Positions 16,434-25,042 of a DNA stretch of 64,000 nt are shown here, one piece after another. The stretch covers positions 186,001 to 250,000 of the forward strand of contig CAVWYY010000003.1 in the NCBI GenBank assembly GCA_963759375.1, given 5' to 3'. The number at the start of each line of letters is the position of its first letter. Within the stretch, counting starts at the first letter, position 1. This DNA is from DASSUW01 sp963759375. GTDB lineage: Bacteria > Actinomycetota > Thermoleophilia > Solirubrobacterales > Solirubrobacteraceae. Below the pieces are notes generated by a model, which saw nothing but the letters and a program-made list of their open reading frames with translations, made no database searches and was not told the DNA's origin. The position numbers were made by a program, and so were the translations under genes.

Positions 16434-17702
16434 CTACGCGGGTGCGCCGGTGAGAACCCACCGGCTGCCGAGGAAGCGTAACCCGCACGTCAGCGCGCGC
16501 ACGCCGATCAGACCGGCGAGGCCGCACCAGACGCCGACGATCCCCCAGCCCTGGTCGAGCGCCAGCAGCGCCACCGGCACGTAGATCGCGGCGGCCGACA
16601 GCATCCCCCACATCAGGAAGCGCGTGTCGCCGGCGCCGATGAGGATCCCGTCGAGCGCGAACACGAGGCCGTTGAGCGGCATCAGCGCCGCGAACAGCCA
16701 CCAGATCTCGTGGGCGCGTGCCACGACCAGCGGGTCGTCGGTGAACACCTCCGGGACGACGTCGGTGAGGACCAGCAACACGACGCCGAAGCCCGAGGCG
16801 ACCACCACCGACCACAGGATCACGCGCACGGCGGCCGCGCGCGCCCGCACGGCGTCGCCCGCGCCGAGCAGCCGGCCGACCAGCACCTGCGCGGCGATCG
16901 CCAGCGCGTCGAGCACCAGCGCGAGGAAGACGAACAGCTGGAACGCGATCTGGTGGGCGGCCAGCGACGCGGCGCCGACGCGGGCGAGCACCGCAGAGGC
17001 GACGAGGAACGATCCGAGCAGTGCGGTGGTGCGCACGGCGATCTCGCCGCCGATCCTCATCAGGGAGCGGATGCGGGCGAGCACCGGCGGCTCGAACCCG
17101 GCCCGCCGCTGGACCTCGACGAACGCGAGGCCCATCCCGGCCTGGGCGATCACGGTGCCCCAGGCCGAGCCGGCCAGGCCCCAGTCGAAGCCGTAGACGA
17201 AGAGCAGCTCGAGCACCACGTTGACCGCGTGCGCCGCAACGAGGATCAGCAGCGGCGTGCGCAGGTCGCCGATCCCGCGCAGGAAGCCCTGGCCGGCGCT
17301 GGCGAGCATGAAGAACGGGGACCCGAGCGCGGCGATGCGCAGGTACGTGACCGCCCCGTCGGCGACCTCGTCCTCGCCGCCCATCAGCGTCACGGCCGGG
17401 ACGGCGAGCGCCGCGAGGAGCACCACCAGTAGCGCGCCGATGGCCAGCGCGAGCCACAGCGCCTGCGAGCCGAGCAGCGCGGCCTCGCGGTCGCGCCCGG
17501 CGCCGTGCAGGCGCGCGACCTGAGCGGTGGTGCCGTAGGTGAGGAAGTTGAAGATCGTGAACGCCGTCGTCAGCACGGTCGCCGCGATCGCCAGCGCCGC
17601 GAGCTGCGTCGTCCCCAGGTGGCCGACGATCGCCGTGTCGACGAGCACGTACAGCGGTTCCGCCGCCAGCGCGCCGAGCGCCGGCAGCGCCAGCGCGAAC
17701 AC
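16434..17702 (-). CDS. MATE (DinF-type) multidrug/metabolite exporter
   Basis: 422 residues from the GTG at 17702 with twelve hydrophobic segments in two pseudo-symmetric halves. The start of the conserved region reads LALPALGALAAEPLYVLVDTAIVGHLG, the DinF-branch MATE signature, and GGEIAVRTTALLGSFLVASAV marks the second half. MATE proteins are cation-driven antiporters in the cell membrane. The family usually has a few charged residues (here LDRE) before helix 1, and only rare CTG codons could start before the GTG. The true start may therefore be CTG at 17741. It is divergent from the hydrolase-fold gene. Confidence 0.88.
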   Translation of the reverse strand: MFALALPALGALAAEPLYVLVDTAIVGHLGTTQLAALAIAATVLTTAFTIFNFLTYGTTAQVARLHGAGRDREAALLGSQALWLALAIGALLVVLLAALAVPAVTLMGGEDEVADGAVTYLRIAALGSPFFMLASAGQGFLRGIGDLRTPLLILVAAHAVNVVLELLFVYGFDWGLAGSAWGTVIAQAGMGLAFVEVQRRAGFEPPVLARIRSLMRIGGEIAVRTTALLGSFLVASAVLARVGAASLAAHQIAFQLFVFLALVLDALAIAAQVLVGRLLGAGDAVRARAAAVRVILWSVVVASGFGVVLLVLTDVVPEVFTDDPLVVARAHEIWWLFAALMPLNGLVFALDGILIGAGDTRFLMWGMLSAAAIYVPVALLALDQGWGIVGVWCGLAGLIGVRALTCGLRFLGSRWVLTGAPA

Positions 17703-17744
17703 CTCTCGATCCAGGGGGCGAGCCGCATATCGTCCCGGCAGCGT

Positions 17745-18584
17745 ATGAAGCTGCGCCTCTACCACCACACCGACGGGGCGCGCGTGGCGTACCGCGAGGC
17801 GGGCACGGGACGGCCGCTCGCGCTGCTGCACTCCAAGCTGCTCTCGCACCGCGAGTGGGAGCCGGTGGTCGAGGAGCTCAGCCACCGCTACCGGCTGGTG
17901 CTGCCCGACCTGCCGCTGCACGGCGACTCGGAGGACCGGCCCAACCACCCCTACACGCCGCAGTGGCTGGCCGAGGTGATGGCCGGGTTCGTGCGCGACA
18001 CCTGCGGCCCGCGGCCGCTCGTGGGCGGCCACGAGGCCGGCGCCCAGATCCTGCTGCAGGCGATCGCCAGCCGGCAGCTCACGCCTGGCCGCCTGGTGCT
18101 GATGCCGAACCCGATGCACCGGCGGCCGCTGCGCGACCGCAGCGAACGCGCTGTCGCGCTCGCTGTGCGGGCGGCGGCGGTGCCCGGGCTCGACCGCGTG
18201 GTCGCCCACGGCGCCCGCGCGCTGCTGCGGCCGTCGGCCGGCGAGCGGCTGACCGTGCGCGGCAACCCGGCGGCCCGCGACCTCATGCGCCACGCCGCCG
18301 GCAACCTCGCGGGCAACGGCAACCGCGCGCGCTCGTGGGCCCGCGCCGCCCGCCGCTGGCCGAGCGGCGCCCAGCCCGACCTGCTCGAGGCGTATCCGCT
18401 GATCGACGTGCCGACCCTGCTCCTGTGGGCCGACCAGGACCTCATGCACCCGCTGGAGATCGCCGAGGAGGCGCTCGACCTGCTGCCCGACGCGCAGCTT
18501 CGCGTGCTCGACGGCACCGGCTTCCTGATGGCCTACGACGACCCCGTGGGACTAGCCCGAGAGCTAGCGGCGTTCTGCGGCTGA
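17745..18584 (+). CDS. Alpha/beta-hydrolase fold protein lacking the catalytic Ser and His
   Basis: 279 residues with the alpha/beta-hydrolase order of strands: LALLHS, LVLPDLPLHGDS (residues 51-62), the nucleophile elbow, TLLLWADQD and a C-terminal helix. At the elbow the usual G-x-S-x-G is GHEAG (residues 95-99), putting Glu97 at the Ser position. Near the C-terminus the usual GH is replaced by GF (GTGFLMAYDDP). The Asp in WADQD is kept. The protein is therefore probably not a normal hydrolase; a binding or scaffold role is possible. It starts at an ATG divergent to the MATE gene and is followed by an HxlR regulator. Confidence 0.7.
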   Translation: MKLRLYHHTDGARVAYREAGTGRPLALLHSKLLSHREWEPVVEELSHRYRLVLPDLPLHGDSEDRPNHPYTPQWLAEVMAGFVRDTCGPRPLVGGHEAGAQILLQAIASRQLTPGRLVLMPNPMHRRPLRDRSERAVALAVRAAAVPGLDRVVAHGARALLRPSAGERLTVRGNPAARDLMRHAAGNLAGNGNRARSWARAARRWPSGAQPDLLEAYPLIDVPTLLLWADQDLMHPLEIAEEALDLLPDAQLRVLDGTGFLMAYDDPVGLARELAAFCG

Positions 18585-18603
18585 CCCGCTAGCGTGTGAG
18601 GCC

Positions 18604-19071
18604 ATGTACGAGCTGGAACGCCCGCCCTACTGCTCCGTCGGACGGGCGATGGAGATCCTCGGCGAGCGCTGGACCATGCTGATCATGCGTGAGGCCTTCT
18701 ACGGCGTCCGGCGCTTCTCCGACATGCAGCGCAACCTCGGGATCGCGCGCAACATCCTTTCCACGCGCCTGCAGAACCTCGTGCGCGCGGGCATCCTCGA
18801 GCGCCGCCTCTACCAGGAGGAGCCCGAGCGCTTCGAGTACCGCCTCACCCAGGCCGGCCGTGACCTCTACCCCGCCGTTATCGCGATCATGAAGTGGGGC
18901 GACGAGTACCTGTCCGAGGAGGCCGGCCCGCCGGTCGTGCTGCGGCACTCCTGCGGCGAGCTGATCGACCCCGTGCTCGTGTGCGACCACTGCCGCGAGC
19001 CGCTGCACCCGCACGACGTGACGCCCGAGCCCGGCCCGGGCGCGCAGGTTCCCACGCCGACACCGTCCTAG
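18604..19071 (+). CDS. HxlR family transcriptional regulator
   Basis: 155 residues. The N-terminal Cys (residue 10, PPYCSVGRA) and the winged-helix core (GERWTMLIMREAFYG, RRFSDMQRNLGIARNILSTRL, LVRAGILERR) match HxlR/MarR-like regulators. The C-terminus is longer than usual and holds a possible zinc ribbon half (SCGE, then VCDHCREPLHPHD). A TAGCGT box followed by 8 bases precedes the ATG, suggesting a leaderless transcript. Redox or small-molecule sensing is usual for HxlR proteins; the target is unknown, though the adjacent hydrolase-fold gene is a candidate. Confidence 0.82.
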   Translation: MYELERPPYCSVGRAMEILGERWTMLIMREAFYGVRRFSDMQRNLGIARNILSTRLQNLVRAGILERRLYQEEPERFEYRLTQAGRDLYPAVIAIMKWGDEYLSEEAGPPVVLRHSCGELIDPVLVCDHCREPLHPHDVTPEPGPGAQVPTPTPS

Positions 19072-19108
19072 AACTTGGCGCGGCGCGCACAGCGCTAGCG
19101 TTCAGGGC

Positions 19109-20440
19109 ATGACTCTCGAGACGACTGAGGAGCTGTGGGGCGGGGAGACCCGCAAGGCGGTCGACAACTTCCCCGTGTCGGGCGAACGCGTGCCGGTGTC
19201 GGTGGTGCGCTGGCTCGGCCGCATCAAGGGCGCGGCGGCCCGCGCCAACGCCGAGCTTGGGCTGCTCGACGCCGATGTCGCGCAGCGGATCGGCGCCGCC
19301 GCCGACGAGATCGCGCAGGGCCGTCACGACGGCCAGTTCCCGATCGACGTCTTCCAGACCGGCTCGGGCACGTCGTCGAACATGAACGCCAACGAGGTGA
19401 TCGCGACCCTTGCCGGCGACGCGGCGCACCCGAACGACCACGTGAACATGGGCCAGTCGTCCAACGACGTGTTCCCGAGCGCCGTGCACCTCGCCGCGCT
19501 CGACGAGGCGACGAACTCGCTGCTCCCCGCGCTCGAGCGGCTCGAGCGGGCGTTCGCCGACAAGGCCGAGGCGTTCAAGGACATCGTCAAGTCCGGCCGC
19601 ACGCATCTCATGGACGCCGTGCCGGTCACGCTCGGGCAGGAGTTCTCCGGCTACGCCGCGCAGATCCGCCTCGGCCGCGCCCGCGTGGCCGACGCGCTGC
19701 CGCGCGTCGCGCAGATCCCGCTCGGCGGCACCGCCACCGGCACGGGCCTGAACACGCACCGCGACTTCGCCGCCAAGGTCCGCGAGACTTTGTCGGCCGA
19801 CACCGGCCTCACGATCAGCGCGCCGGAGGACCCGTTCGAGGCGCAGGGCAGCCGCGACGCGCTCGTCGAGCTGTCCGGCGCTCTGAAGGTGATCGCGGTG
19901 TCGCTCACCAAGATCGCCAACGACCTCGCGCTGATGGGCTCCGGCCCGCGCGCCGGTATCGGCGAGCTGTTCCTGCCCGAGCTGCAGAAGGGCTCATCGA
20001 TCATGCCCGGCAAGGTCAACCCGGTGCTCCCCGAGGTCGTCCTCCAGGTCAGTGCCCAGGTGATCGGCAACGACACGGCGATCACGGTCGGCGGCCTGCA
20101 GGGGCAGTTCGAGCTCAACGTGCGCATCCCGCTGATCGCGCGCAACCTGCTCCAGTCGATCCACCTCCTTTCGACGGCGAGCACGCTGTTCGCGGCCAAG
20201 TGCGTCGAAGGCATCGAGCCCAACCTGGAGGGCTGCGAGCGGTCCGCGGAGTCCACGCTCGCCGTCGCCACGGCGCTCAACCCGTTCATCGGCTACGACA
20301 AGGCGGCCGACATCGTCAAGGACGCGGCGGCCAGCGGCCGCACGCTGCGCGAGGTCGCCCGCGAGCACGGCGTTGACGAGGCGACGCTGGACGAGGCGCT
20401 GGACCTGCGGAAGATCGCGGCGGGATCGTCGGCCTCCTAG
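19109..20440 (+). CDS. fumC: Class II fumarate hydratase
   Basis: 443 residues with all class II fumarase/aspartase signatures: TGSGTSSNMNANEV near residue 90, SSNDVFPSA, the substrate-binding GRTHLMDAVP, and the family signature GSSIMPGKVNPV near residue 297. It interconverts fumarate and malate in the TCA cycle without iron-sulfur clusters. The ATG follows a TAGCGT box by 7 bases, matching the leaderless pattern seen elsewhere in this window. The acetyltransferase gene follows immediately downstream, within the same transcript by spacing. Confidence 0.95.
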   Translation: MTLETTEELWGGETRKAVDNFPVSGERVPVSVVRWLGRIKGAAARANAELGLLDADVAQRIGAAADEIAQGRHDGQFPIDVFQTGSGTSSNMNANEVIATLAGDAAHPNDHVNMGQSSNDVFPSAVHLAALDEATNSLLPALERLERAFADKAEAFKDIVKSGRTHLMDAVPVTLGQEFSGYAAQIRLGRARVADALPRVAQIPLGGTATGTGLNTHRDFAAKVRETLSADTGLTISAPEDPFEAQGSRDALVELSGALKVIAVSLTKIANDLALMGSGPRAGIGELFLPELQKGSSIMPGKVNPVLPEVVLQVSAQVIGNDTAITVGGLQGQFELNVRIPLIARNLLQSIHLLSTASTLFAAKCVEGIEPNLEGCERSAESTLAVATALNPFIGYDKAADIVKDAAASGRTLREVAREHGVDEATLDEALDLRKIAAGSSAS

Positions 20441-20487
20441 CCAGGATCGAGCAGTACTACGACGCCGTCCCGCGCGCGGCCGCGCGC

Positions 20488-21222
20488 GTGGAGGAGCACG
20501 GCCCCCTTCGCCTGTTCGTGTCGGAGGGGGTTCCGTGGCCCTACTACGCGCGGCCGGCGGGTGGCGAGATCGGGCCCGACGACATCACCGCCGTGCGCCG
20601 CCGGCAGTGGATGCTCGGGATCCCCGAGACGTTCGAGTGGGTGGTCGATCTCGCGCCGTCGCTCGGCCCGGCGGCGCGGGCCACCGGCCTCCACGTTGAC
20701 GAGCTTCCGCTGATGGCGCTCGAGCAGCCGCTCGAGGCGCCCGCCGTCGACGCGCGGCTGCGGCGCCTGGACCCCGACGACCCCCAGCTTGCCGCCTCGC
20801 GGGCGGTCGCCGACATCGCGTTCGGCGCGCCGGGCACGCGGCGCGGTGACGCCGGCCCGCGCGAGCGCGACGCCGCGCTCGCCAGCTTCCCCGAGCGCCG
20901 GCTCGCCGCGGTCCGCGAGCGCATGGCCGCCGGGCTGACCGTCACGGTGGTGGCCGAGGACGACGACGGCGTGCTGGCCGTGGGCAGCCATCAGCCGGTG
21001 GGGGGTGTGACCGAGGTGGTCGGCGTCGGCACGCTCCCGTCGGCCCGGCGGCGGGGCCTCGGCGCCGCGGTCACCGCCGCGCTGGTGGCCGACGCGCGCG
21101 GCGGCGGTGCGGACATCGTGTTCCTGTCGGCCGGCAGCGACGACGTCGCGCGCGTGTACGGCCGGCTCGGGTTTCAGCGGGTGGGCACCGCCGGGATCGC
21201 ACAACCGGCCGTGTCAAGCTGA
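20488..21222 (+). CDS. GNAT acetyltransferase with unclear start
   Basis: 244 residues from the first usable start, a GTG at 20488. The C-terminal GNAT fold is clear: VVGVGTLPSARRRGLGAAV (acetyl-CoA binding R-x2-G-x-G/A) and YGRLGFQRVG. The N-terminal segment GPLRLFVSEGVPWPYYARP belongs to a GNAT subfamily. In-frame coding similarity appears to continue upstream as RIEQYYDAVPRAAARVEE, to the fumC stop, yet no ATG, GTG or TTG exists there. Either translation starts at a non-standard codon such as ATC at 20446, or the sequence has an error. The substrate is unknown. Confidence 0.75.
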   Translation: MEEHGPLRLFVSEGVPWPYYARPAGGEIGPDDITAVRRRQWMLGIPETFEWVVDLAPSLGPAARATGLHVDELPLMALEQPLEAPAVDARLRRLDPDDPQLAASRAVADIAFGAPGTRRGDAGPRERDAALASFPERRLAAVRERMAAGLTVTVVAEDDDGVLAVGSHQPVGGVTEVVGVGTLPSARRRGLGAAVTAALVADARGGGADIVFLSAGSDDVARVYGRLGFQRVGTAGIAQPAVSS

Positions 21223-21226
21223 GCGA

Positions 21227-22129
21227 GTGACCAGCGCGCTCTCCCGGCGGCCTGGCGCCGTTGCGGTGGCCGGCGCCCTGACCATCGCCTTCTCGGCGAT
21301 CCTGGTCAAGCTGGCCGACGTCGAGCCCTCGACGGCGGCGATCTTCCGCTGCGCCTACGCGTTGCCGTTGCTGTGGCTGATCGCGCACCTCGAGGACCGG
21401 CGCTTCGGCTCGCGCCCGCTGCGCGGGCGCCGGATCGCGATCCCCGCCGGCATCTTCTTCGCCGCCGACCTGATCTTCTGGCACCACGCGATCGGCGACG
21501 TCGGCGCCGGGCTCGCGACCGTGCTCGGGAACCTGCAGGTCGTCGTCGTGCCGTTCGCGGCCTGGGCGCTGCTCGGCGAGCGGGTCGAGGTGCGCATCCT
21601 CGCCGCGCTGCCGCTGATCTGCAGCGGCGTCGTGCTCATCTCCGGCGTGCTCGAGACCGGCGCCTACGGCGACCATCCGCTGCGCGGCGTCCTGTTCGGC
21701 CTGCTCACCGGCTTGAGCTACGCCGGGTTCCTGCTCGTGCTCCGCCAGGCGGGCGCCGACCTCAGGCGTCCGGCCGGCCCGCTGTTCGACGCCACGCTGG
21801 TCGCGACCGTCGCGGCGATCATCGCGGGTCTCGCCGTCGGCGAGGCGGACCTCGTGCCCCACTTCCCCGCGCACTGGTGGCTGATCACGCTCGCGCTCAC
21901 CTCGCAGGTGCTCGGCTGGCTGCTGATCACCGTCTCGCTCCCGCGCCTGCCGGCTGCGCTCACCTCGGTGACGCTGACGATCCAGCCGGTCGGCTCGGTG
22001 CTGCTCGGCGTGATCCTGCTCGGCGAGGAGCCGAGCGTGCTGCAGCTGTGCGGCGTGGCCTGCATCGTCGCGGGGCTGCTGACCGTCGCCCGGCGCCGGA
22101 CTCGCGCCCCGGCGCTGGAACCGGCGTAA
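21227..22129 (+). CDS. EamA/DMT family transporter
   Basis: 300 residues from a GTG 4 bases after the GNAT stop. It has ten hydrophobic segments in two EamA repeats. The first repeat has the typical FRCAYALPLLWL and ADLIFWHHAIGDVGAGLATVLGNLQVV patterns; the second ends with LTIQPVGSVLLGVILLGE and a basic tail. Members export amino acids, nucleotides or other metabolites; the substrate cannot be told. Position suggests co-transcription with fumC and the acetyltransferase. Confidence 0.87.
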   Translation: MTSALSRRPGAVAVAGALTIAFSAILVKLADVEPSTAAIFRCAYALPLLWLIAHLEDRRFGSRPLRGRRIAIPAGIFFAADLIFWHHAIGDVGAGLATVLGNLQVVVVPFAAWALLGERVEVRILAALPLICSGVVLISGVLETGAYGDHPLRGVLFGLLTGLSYAGFLLVLRQAGADLRRPAGPLFDATLVATVAAIIAGLAVGEADLVPHFPAHWWLITLALTSQVLGWLLITVSLPRLPAALTSVTLTIQPVGSVLLGVILLGEEPSVLQLCGVACIVAGLLTVARRRTRAPALEPA

Positions 22130-22142
22130 TGTAATCAAGGCG

Positions 22143-22180
22143 CTCGCACGAGCTTGCGAAGTGCGAGTAGGCCGCATAAT
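22143..22180 (+). promoter_or_regulatory. blaI promoter with overlapping inverted repeat
   Basis: A 7-base inverted repeat CTCGCAC (22143-22149) / GTGCGAG (22161-22167) overlaps a TTGCGA box (22154-22159) that could be the -35. CATAAT (22175-22180) could be the -10 and lies 6 bases before the blaI ATG. An operator between -35 and -10 is where a BlaI-type repressor would be expected to act on its own gene. Inferred from position. Confidence 0.45.
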
Positions 22181-22186
22181 TGTCTT

Positions 22187-22567
22187 ATGACGTTCCCGCC
22201 GCATCTGCACGAGCTCGAGAGCGAGGTGATGGAGGAGCTCTGGCGGCGCGGGGAGGGAACGGTGCGCGACGTGCTCGAGACGCTCAACGGCCGCGGCGGC
22301 GCCCAGCGCGCGTACACGACGATCCTCACGGTGATGCAGCGCCTGCACACCAAGGACGTCCTCCGCCGGGAGCGGCGCGGGCGACACGACGTGTACGTGC
22401 CGGCGCTGAGCCGCGACGACTTCGCCCAGGCCCGGGCGGGCGCAGAGTTCGGCGCGCTGGTGGACGAGTACGGAGACGTCGCGCTCGCACACTTCGCCCG
22501 CCACATGGCCCAGCTCGACCCCAAGCGCCGCGAGCAGATCCGGCGCCTCGCCCGCGACGGTGAGTGA
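22187..22567 (+). CDS. BlaI/MecI/CopY family repressor
   Basis: 126 residues with the BlaI layout: N-terminal winged helix (LESEVMEELWRRGEGTVRDVLETLN, then AYTTILTVMQRLHTKDVLRRERRGR) and a C-terminal dimerisation helix (DYGDVALAHFARHMAQL-like). The YTTILTVMQRL recognition region is characteristic. Such repressors are released by cleavage by a partner M56 membrane peptidase, and the next gene is just such a peptidase. The blaI stop overlaps the peptidase start by 8 bases. No beta-lactamase gene is present, so the regulon is probably cell-wall stress or the nearby M28 peptidase. Confidence 0.88.
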   Translation: MTFPPHLHELESEVMEELWRRGEGTVRDVLETLNGRGGAQRAYTTILTVMQRLHTKDVLRRERRGRHDVYVPALSRDDFAQARAGAEFGALVDEYGDVALAHFARHMAQLDPKRREQIRRLARDGE

Positions 22568-23397
22568 CGCCCGCGCACTCCGGCGGCTCGAGCTGTCGCT
22601 CGGCATCCTGTGGATGACCGTCGCGATCATCCTCGCGTCGTCGTGGTGCTCGACGCGATCCGCCACCACGGCATCGCGCTCGAGCCGCCGCTCGCTGATG
22701 CTGGCGCTGGCCGTCGCGATCGTGTCGCTCGCGCGCTCGCGTCGCTCGTCCGTCAGCTGCGCGCCGAGCGGATGTTCCTGCGCGCCGTGCGGGTGTCGCG
22801 GACTGAAATCGTGCACGGCGAGCCGCGTGCGGGTGGTCGCCGGCCAGCGCGCTCGTCGCGTTCTGCGCCGGCGTGCGTGCGCCCGCGGTATACATCAGCG
22901 AGGGCACGCTGCACGCGGCCGGCGACGCCGAGTTGCGGGCGATCGTCGCCCACGAGGCGCACCACCGCGTGCGGCGCGATCCGCTGCGCCTGCTGCTCGC
23001 GACAGTGGTCGCGGACGCGATGCGTCCGCTGCCGCCGTTCGCCACACTTGCCGAGCACGAGGCCGCGCTGGCCGACCTGCTGGCCGACGCGGCGAGCGTC
23101 GACGACGCGCGCGGTGACCGCGCCCCGCTGGCGTTGGCATTCGTGCGCTTCGACGCCGTCGCGCCCGAGCGCGTAGACCGGCTCGTCGGGAGCGGGCCGC
23201 TGCCGACGGTGCCGACCTCGCTGCTCCTCCCCGCCGCCGCGACGCTTGCCGGCCTTGCGGCGCTGGCAGCTCCGATGCTGCTCGCGGTACCGCATCCGAA
23301 CGCGCTTCTGGAGCCTGCCCTGTTCGCGGTTGCGTTCGTCCCGGCGTGCCTGGCCGCCGGGCGGGCAGGGGCGTGCTTGCACTCGGGCGGCCGCTGA
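22560..23397 (+). pseudogene. M56 (BlaR1-like) membrane peptidase, frame-broken
   Basis: The C-terminal part is clear: AFCAGVRAPAVYISEGTLH followed by the zinc motif IVAHEAHHRVRRDP and two membrane helices. The N-terminal part is split over all three frames. Frame A starts LELSLGILWMTVAIILA at 22560, frame B continues as VVLDAIRHHGIALEPP, a helix LMLALAVAIVSLAR lies in frame A again, then LVRQLRAERMFLRAVRVSRTEIVHGEP in frame B, and finally frame C. At least three small indels are needed for a continuous protein. The soluble sensor domain of BlaR1 is absent. It is either a decaying gene or a local assembly problem. Confidence 0.75.
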
Positions 23398-23420
23398 GCT
23401 ACGACGCAGCGTCGTAGCTC
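23396..23420 (+). promoter_or_regulatory. Perfect 25-base palindrome before the M28 peptidase
   Basis: Arms GAGCTACGACGC and GCGTCGTAGCTC are exact reverse complements around a single central A. The site overlaps the stop of the M56 gene. TAGTAC follows directly as a possible -10 at 23421-23426, so the palindrome would cover the -35 region of a promoter for the secreted peptidase. The half-site TACGAC/GTCGTA resembles operators used by BlaI-type repressors, making the adjacent BlaI the best candidate ligand. There is no T-run, which argues against a simple terminator. Confidence 0.5.
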
Positions 23421-23493
23421 TAGTACTCTCCGCGCAGAGGGGGCGCTGGACGGCGGGAACCGCGCCCGACGTACACATTCAAGGGGGGAACGC

Positions 23494-25042
23494 GTGAGAC
23501 GCACGCATCTCACGGTGGCGCTGACCTGCGCTGCCGTACTCCTGGCGGCACCGGCCGCGAACGGCAAGCAGAGCGACGCGAAGAAGCTGCGCAAGGGGGT
23601 GACGGTCGACGGGATCCTCGAGCACGAGCGCGCGCTGCAGCAGATCGCGATCGCGAACGACAACAACCGGGCGGCCACGACCGACGGTTACAAGGCGTCG
23701 GTCGACTACGTCGTGAACCGGCTACGCGCGGCGGGCTACCGCGTCCGTCTCGACGGCTTCGACTTCCCGATCTGGACACTGAACGGCCCGTCCACGCTCG
23801 CGGAGATCTCGCCTACCGCGCGGACGTTCGCCGAGGACACCGACTACATCGTGTCGCAGTTCTCCGGCGCCGGTGACGTCACGGCCAACGTCGTGCCGAC
23901 CACCGACATCGTCATCCCGCCCGCGGGCGGGCCGGGCACCGGGACCAGCGGGTGCGAGCCGGGCGACTTCCCGGCAGCCACGAGCGGCAACATCGCGCTG
24001 ATGCAGCGCGGCACCTGCCCCTTCGTGCAGAAGTACCAGAACGCCAAGGACGCCGGAGCCGTCGCCGCCCTGATCTTCAACGACGGCGGCGAGGGGCGCG
24101 AGGAGCCGCTGTTCATCACCTCGCCGGTCAACATCGGCATCCCGACGATCATGGTCAGCGCGAGCGTCGGCCAGTCGCTCTACACGGAGGCGCAGTCCGG
24201 AGCCGTGACGCGCGCACGTGGTCGTCGACGCGACCACCACGCCGAACACCGAGTACAACGTGATCGCGGACAGCCGCACCGGTGACCGGAACCGCACGAT
24301 CGTCGTCGGCGCTCACCTCGACTCGGTCGAGGCCGGTCCTGGCATCAACGACAACGGCTCGGGCACGTCGGCGATCCTGGAGATCGCCGAGCAGGTGTCC
24401 AAGCTCCGGCACGACGCGCGCAACCGCCTGCGGTTCGCGTTCTGGGGCGCCGAGGAGGCCGGGCTCGTCGGCTCGACGGCGTATGTCGCCGACCAGGTCG
24501 CCAGCGGCGGGATCGAGAAGATCGAGGCGAACCTGAACTTCGACATGGTCGGCTCGCCGAACTTCGTGCGCTTCGTCTACGACGGCGACTCGTCCGACAC
24601 CACGCCGCCGGCCGGCGGCGCGCCCGCAGGCTCCGCGCAGATCGAGCAGGTGTTCCTGCGCTACTTCGGCAAGCAGGGCCTGCTGACCGACCCCACGGCG
24701 TTCGACGGGCGCTCGGACTACGGCCCGTTCATCGCCAACGGCGTTCCCGCCGGCGGCCTGTTCACAGGGGCCGAGGGCATCAAGACGCCGCGGCAGGAAG
24801 CGATCTACGGCGGGTTCGCCGGGCTCGCCTACGACCCCTGCTACCACCAGGCGTGCGACACGTTCTTCAACCTGAGCTACACCGCGCTGGACCAGATGTC
24901 CGACGCGGCGGCACACGCGACGTGGAAGCTCGCGAACGCCAAGAAGCCGATTAGCGAGGCGAAGAGCAGCTCCGCCAAGAAGAAGAAGGGCGCCAAGCGA
25001 GGACGGGCCCTCAAGTACAAGGGCCCGTTCCGGGTGCGCTAG
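23494..25042 (+). pseudogene. Secreted M28 aminopeptidase with PA domain, one-base frameshift
   Basis: Starts at a GTG after a strong GGGGGG ribosome site, with a signal peptide (residues 1-22, ending AANG). The first frame carries the N-terminal region and PA domain (IALMQRGTCPFVQKYQNAKDAG). Between about 24205 and 24217 the frame changes by +1. The second frame carries the M28 core: zinc ligands in GAHLDSVEAG, GINDNGSG, FWGAEEAG, LNFDMVG and CYHQACD. A Lys-rich tail ends the protein. One surplus base in the run GACGCGCGCAC explains the break. It would be an extracellular aminopeptidase if intact. The 3' end overlaps the nitrilase gene by 4 bases. Confidence 0.85.

Noticed and set aside
22187..23397. 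blaI and the M56 gene as a beta-lactam resistance module
   Set aside because: No beta-lactamase or PBP gene is nearby, the M56 protein lacks the BlaR1 sensor domain, and its frame is broken. Only the regulator family can be stated.
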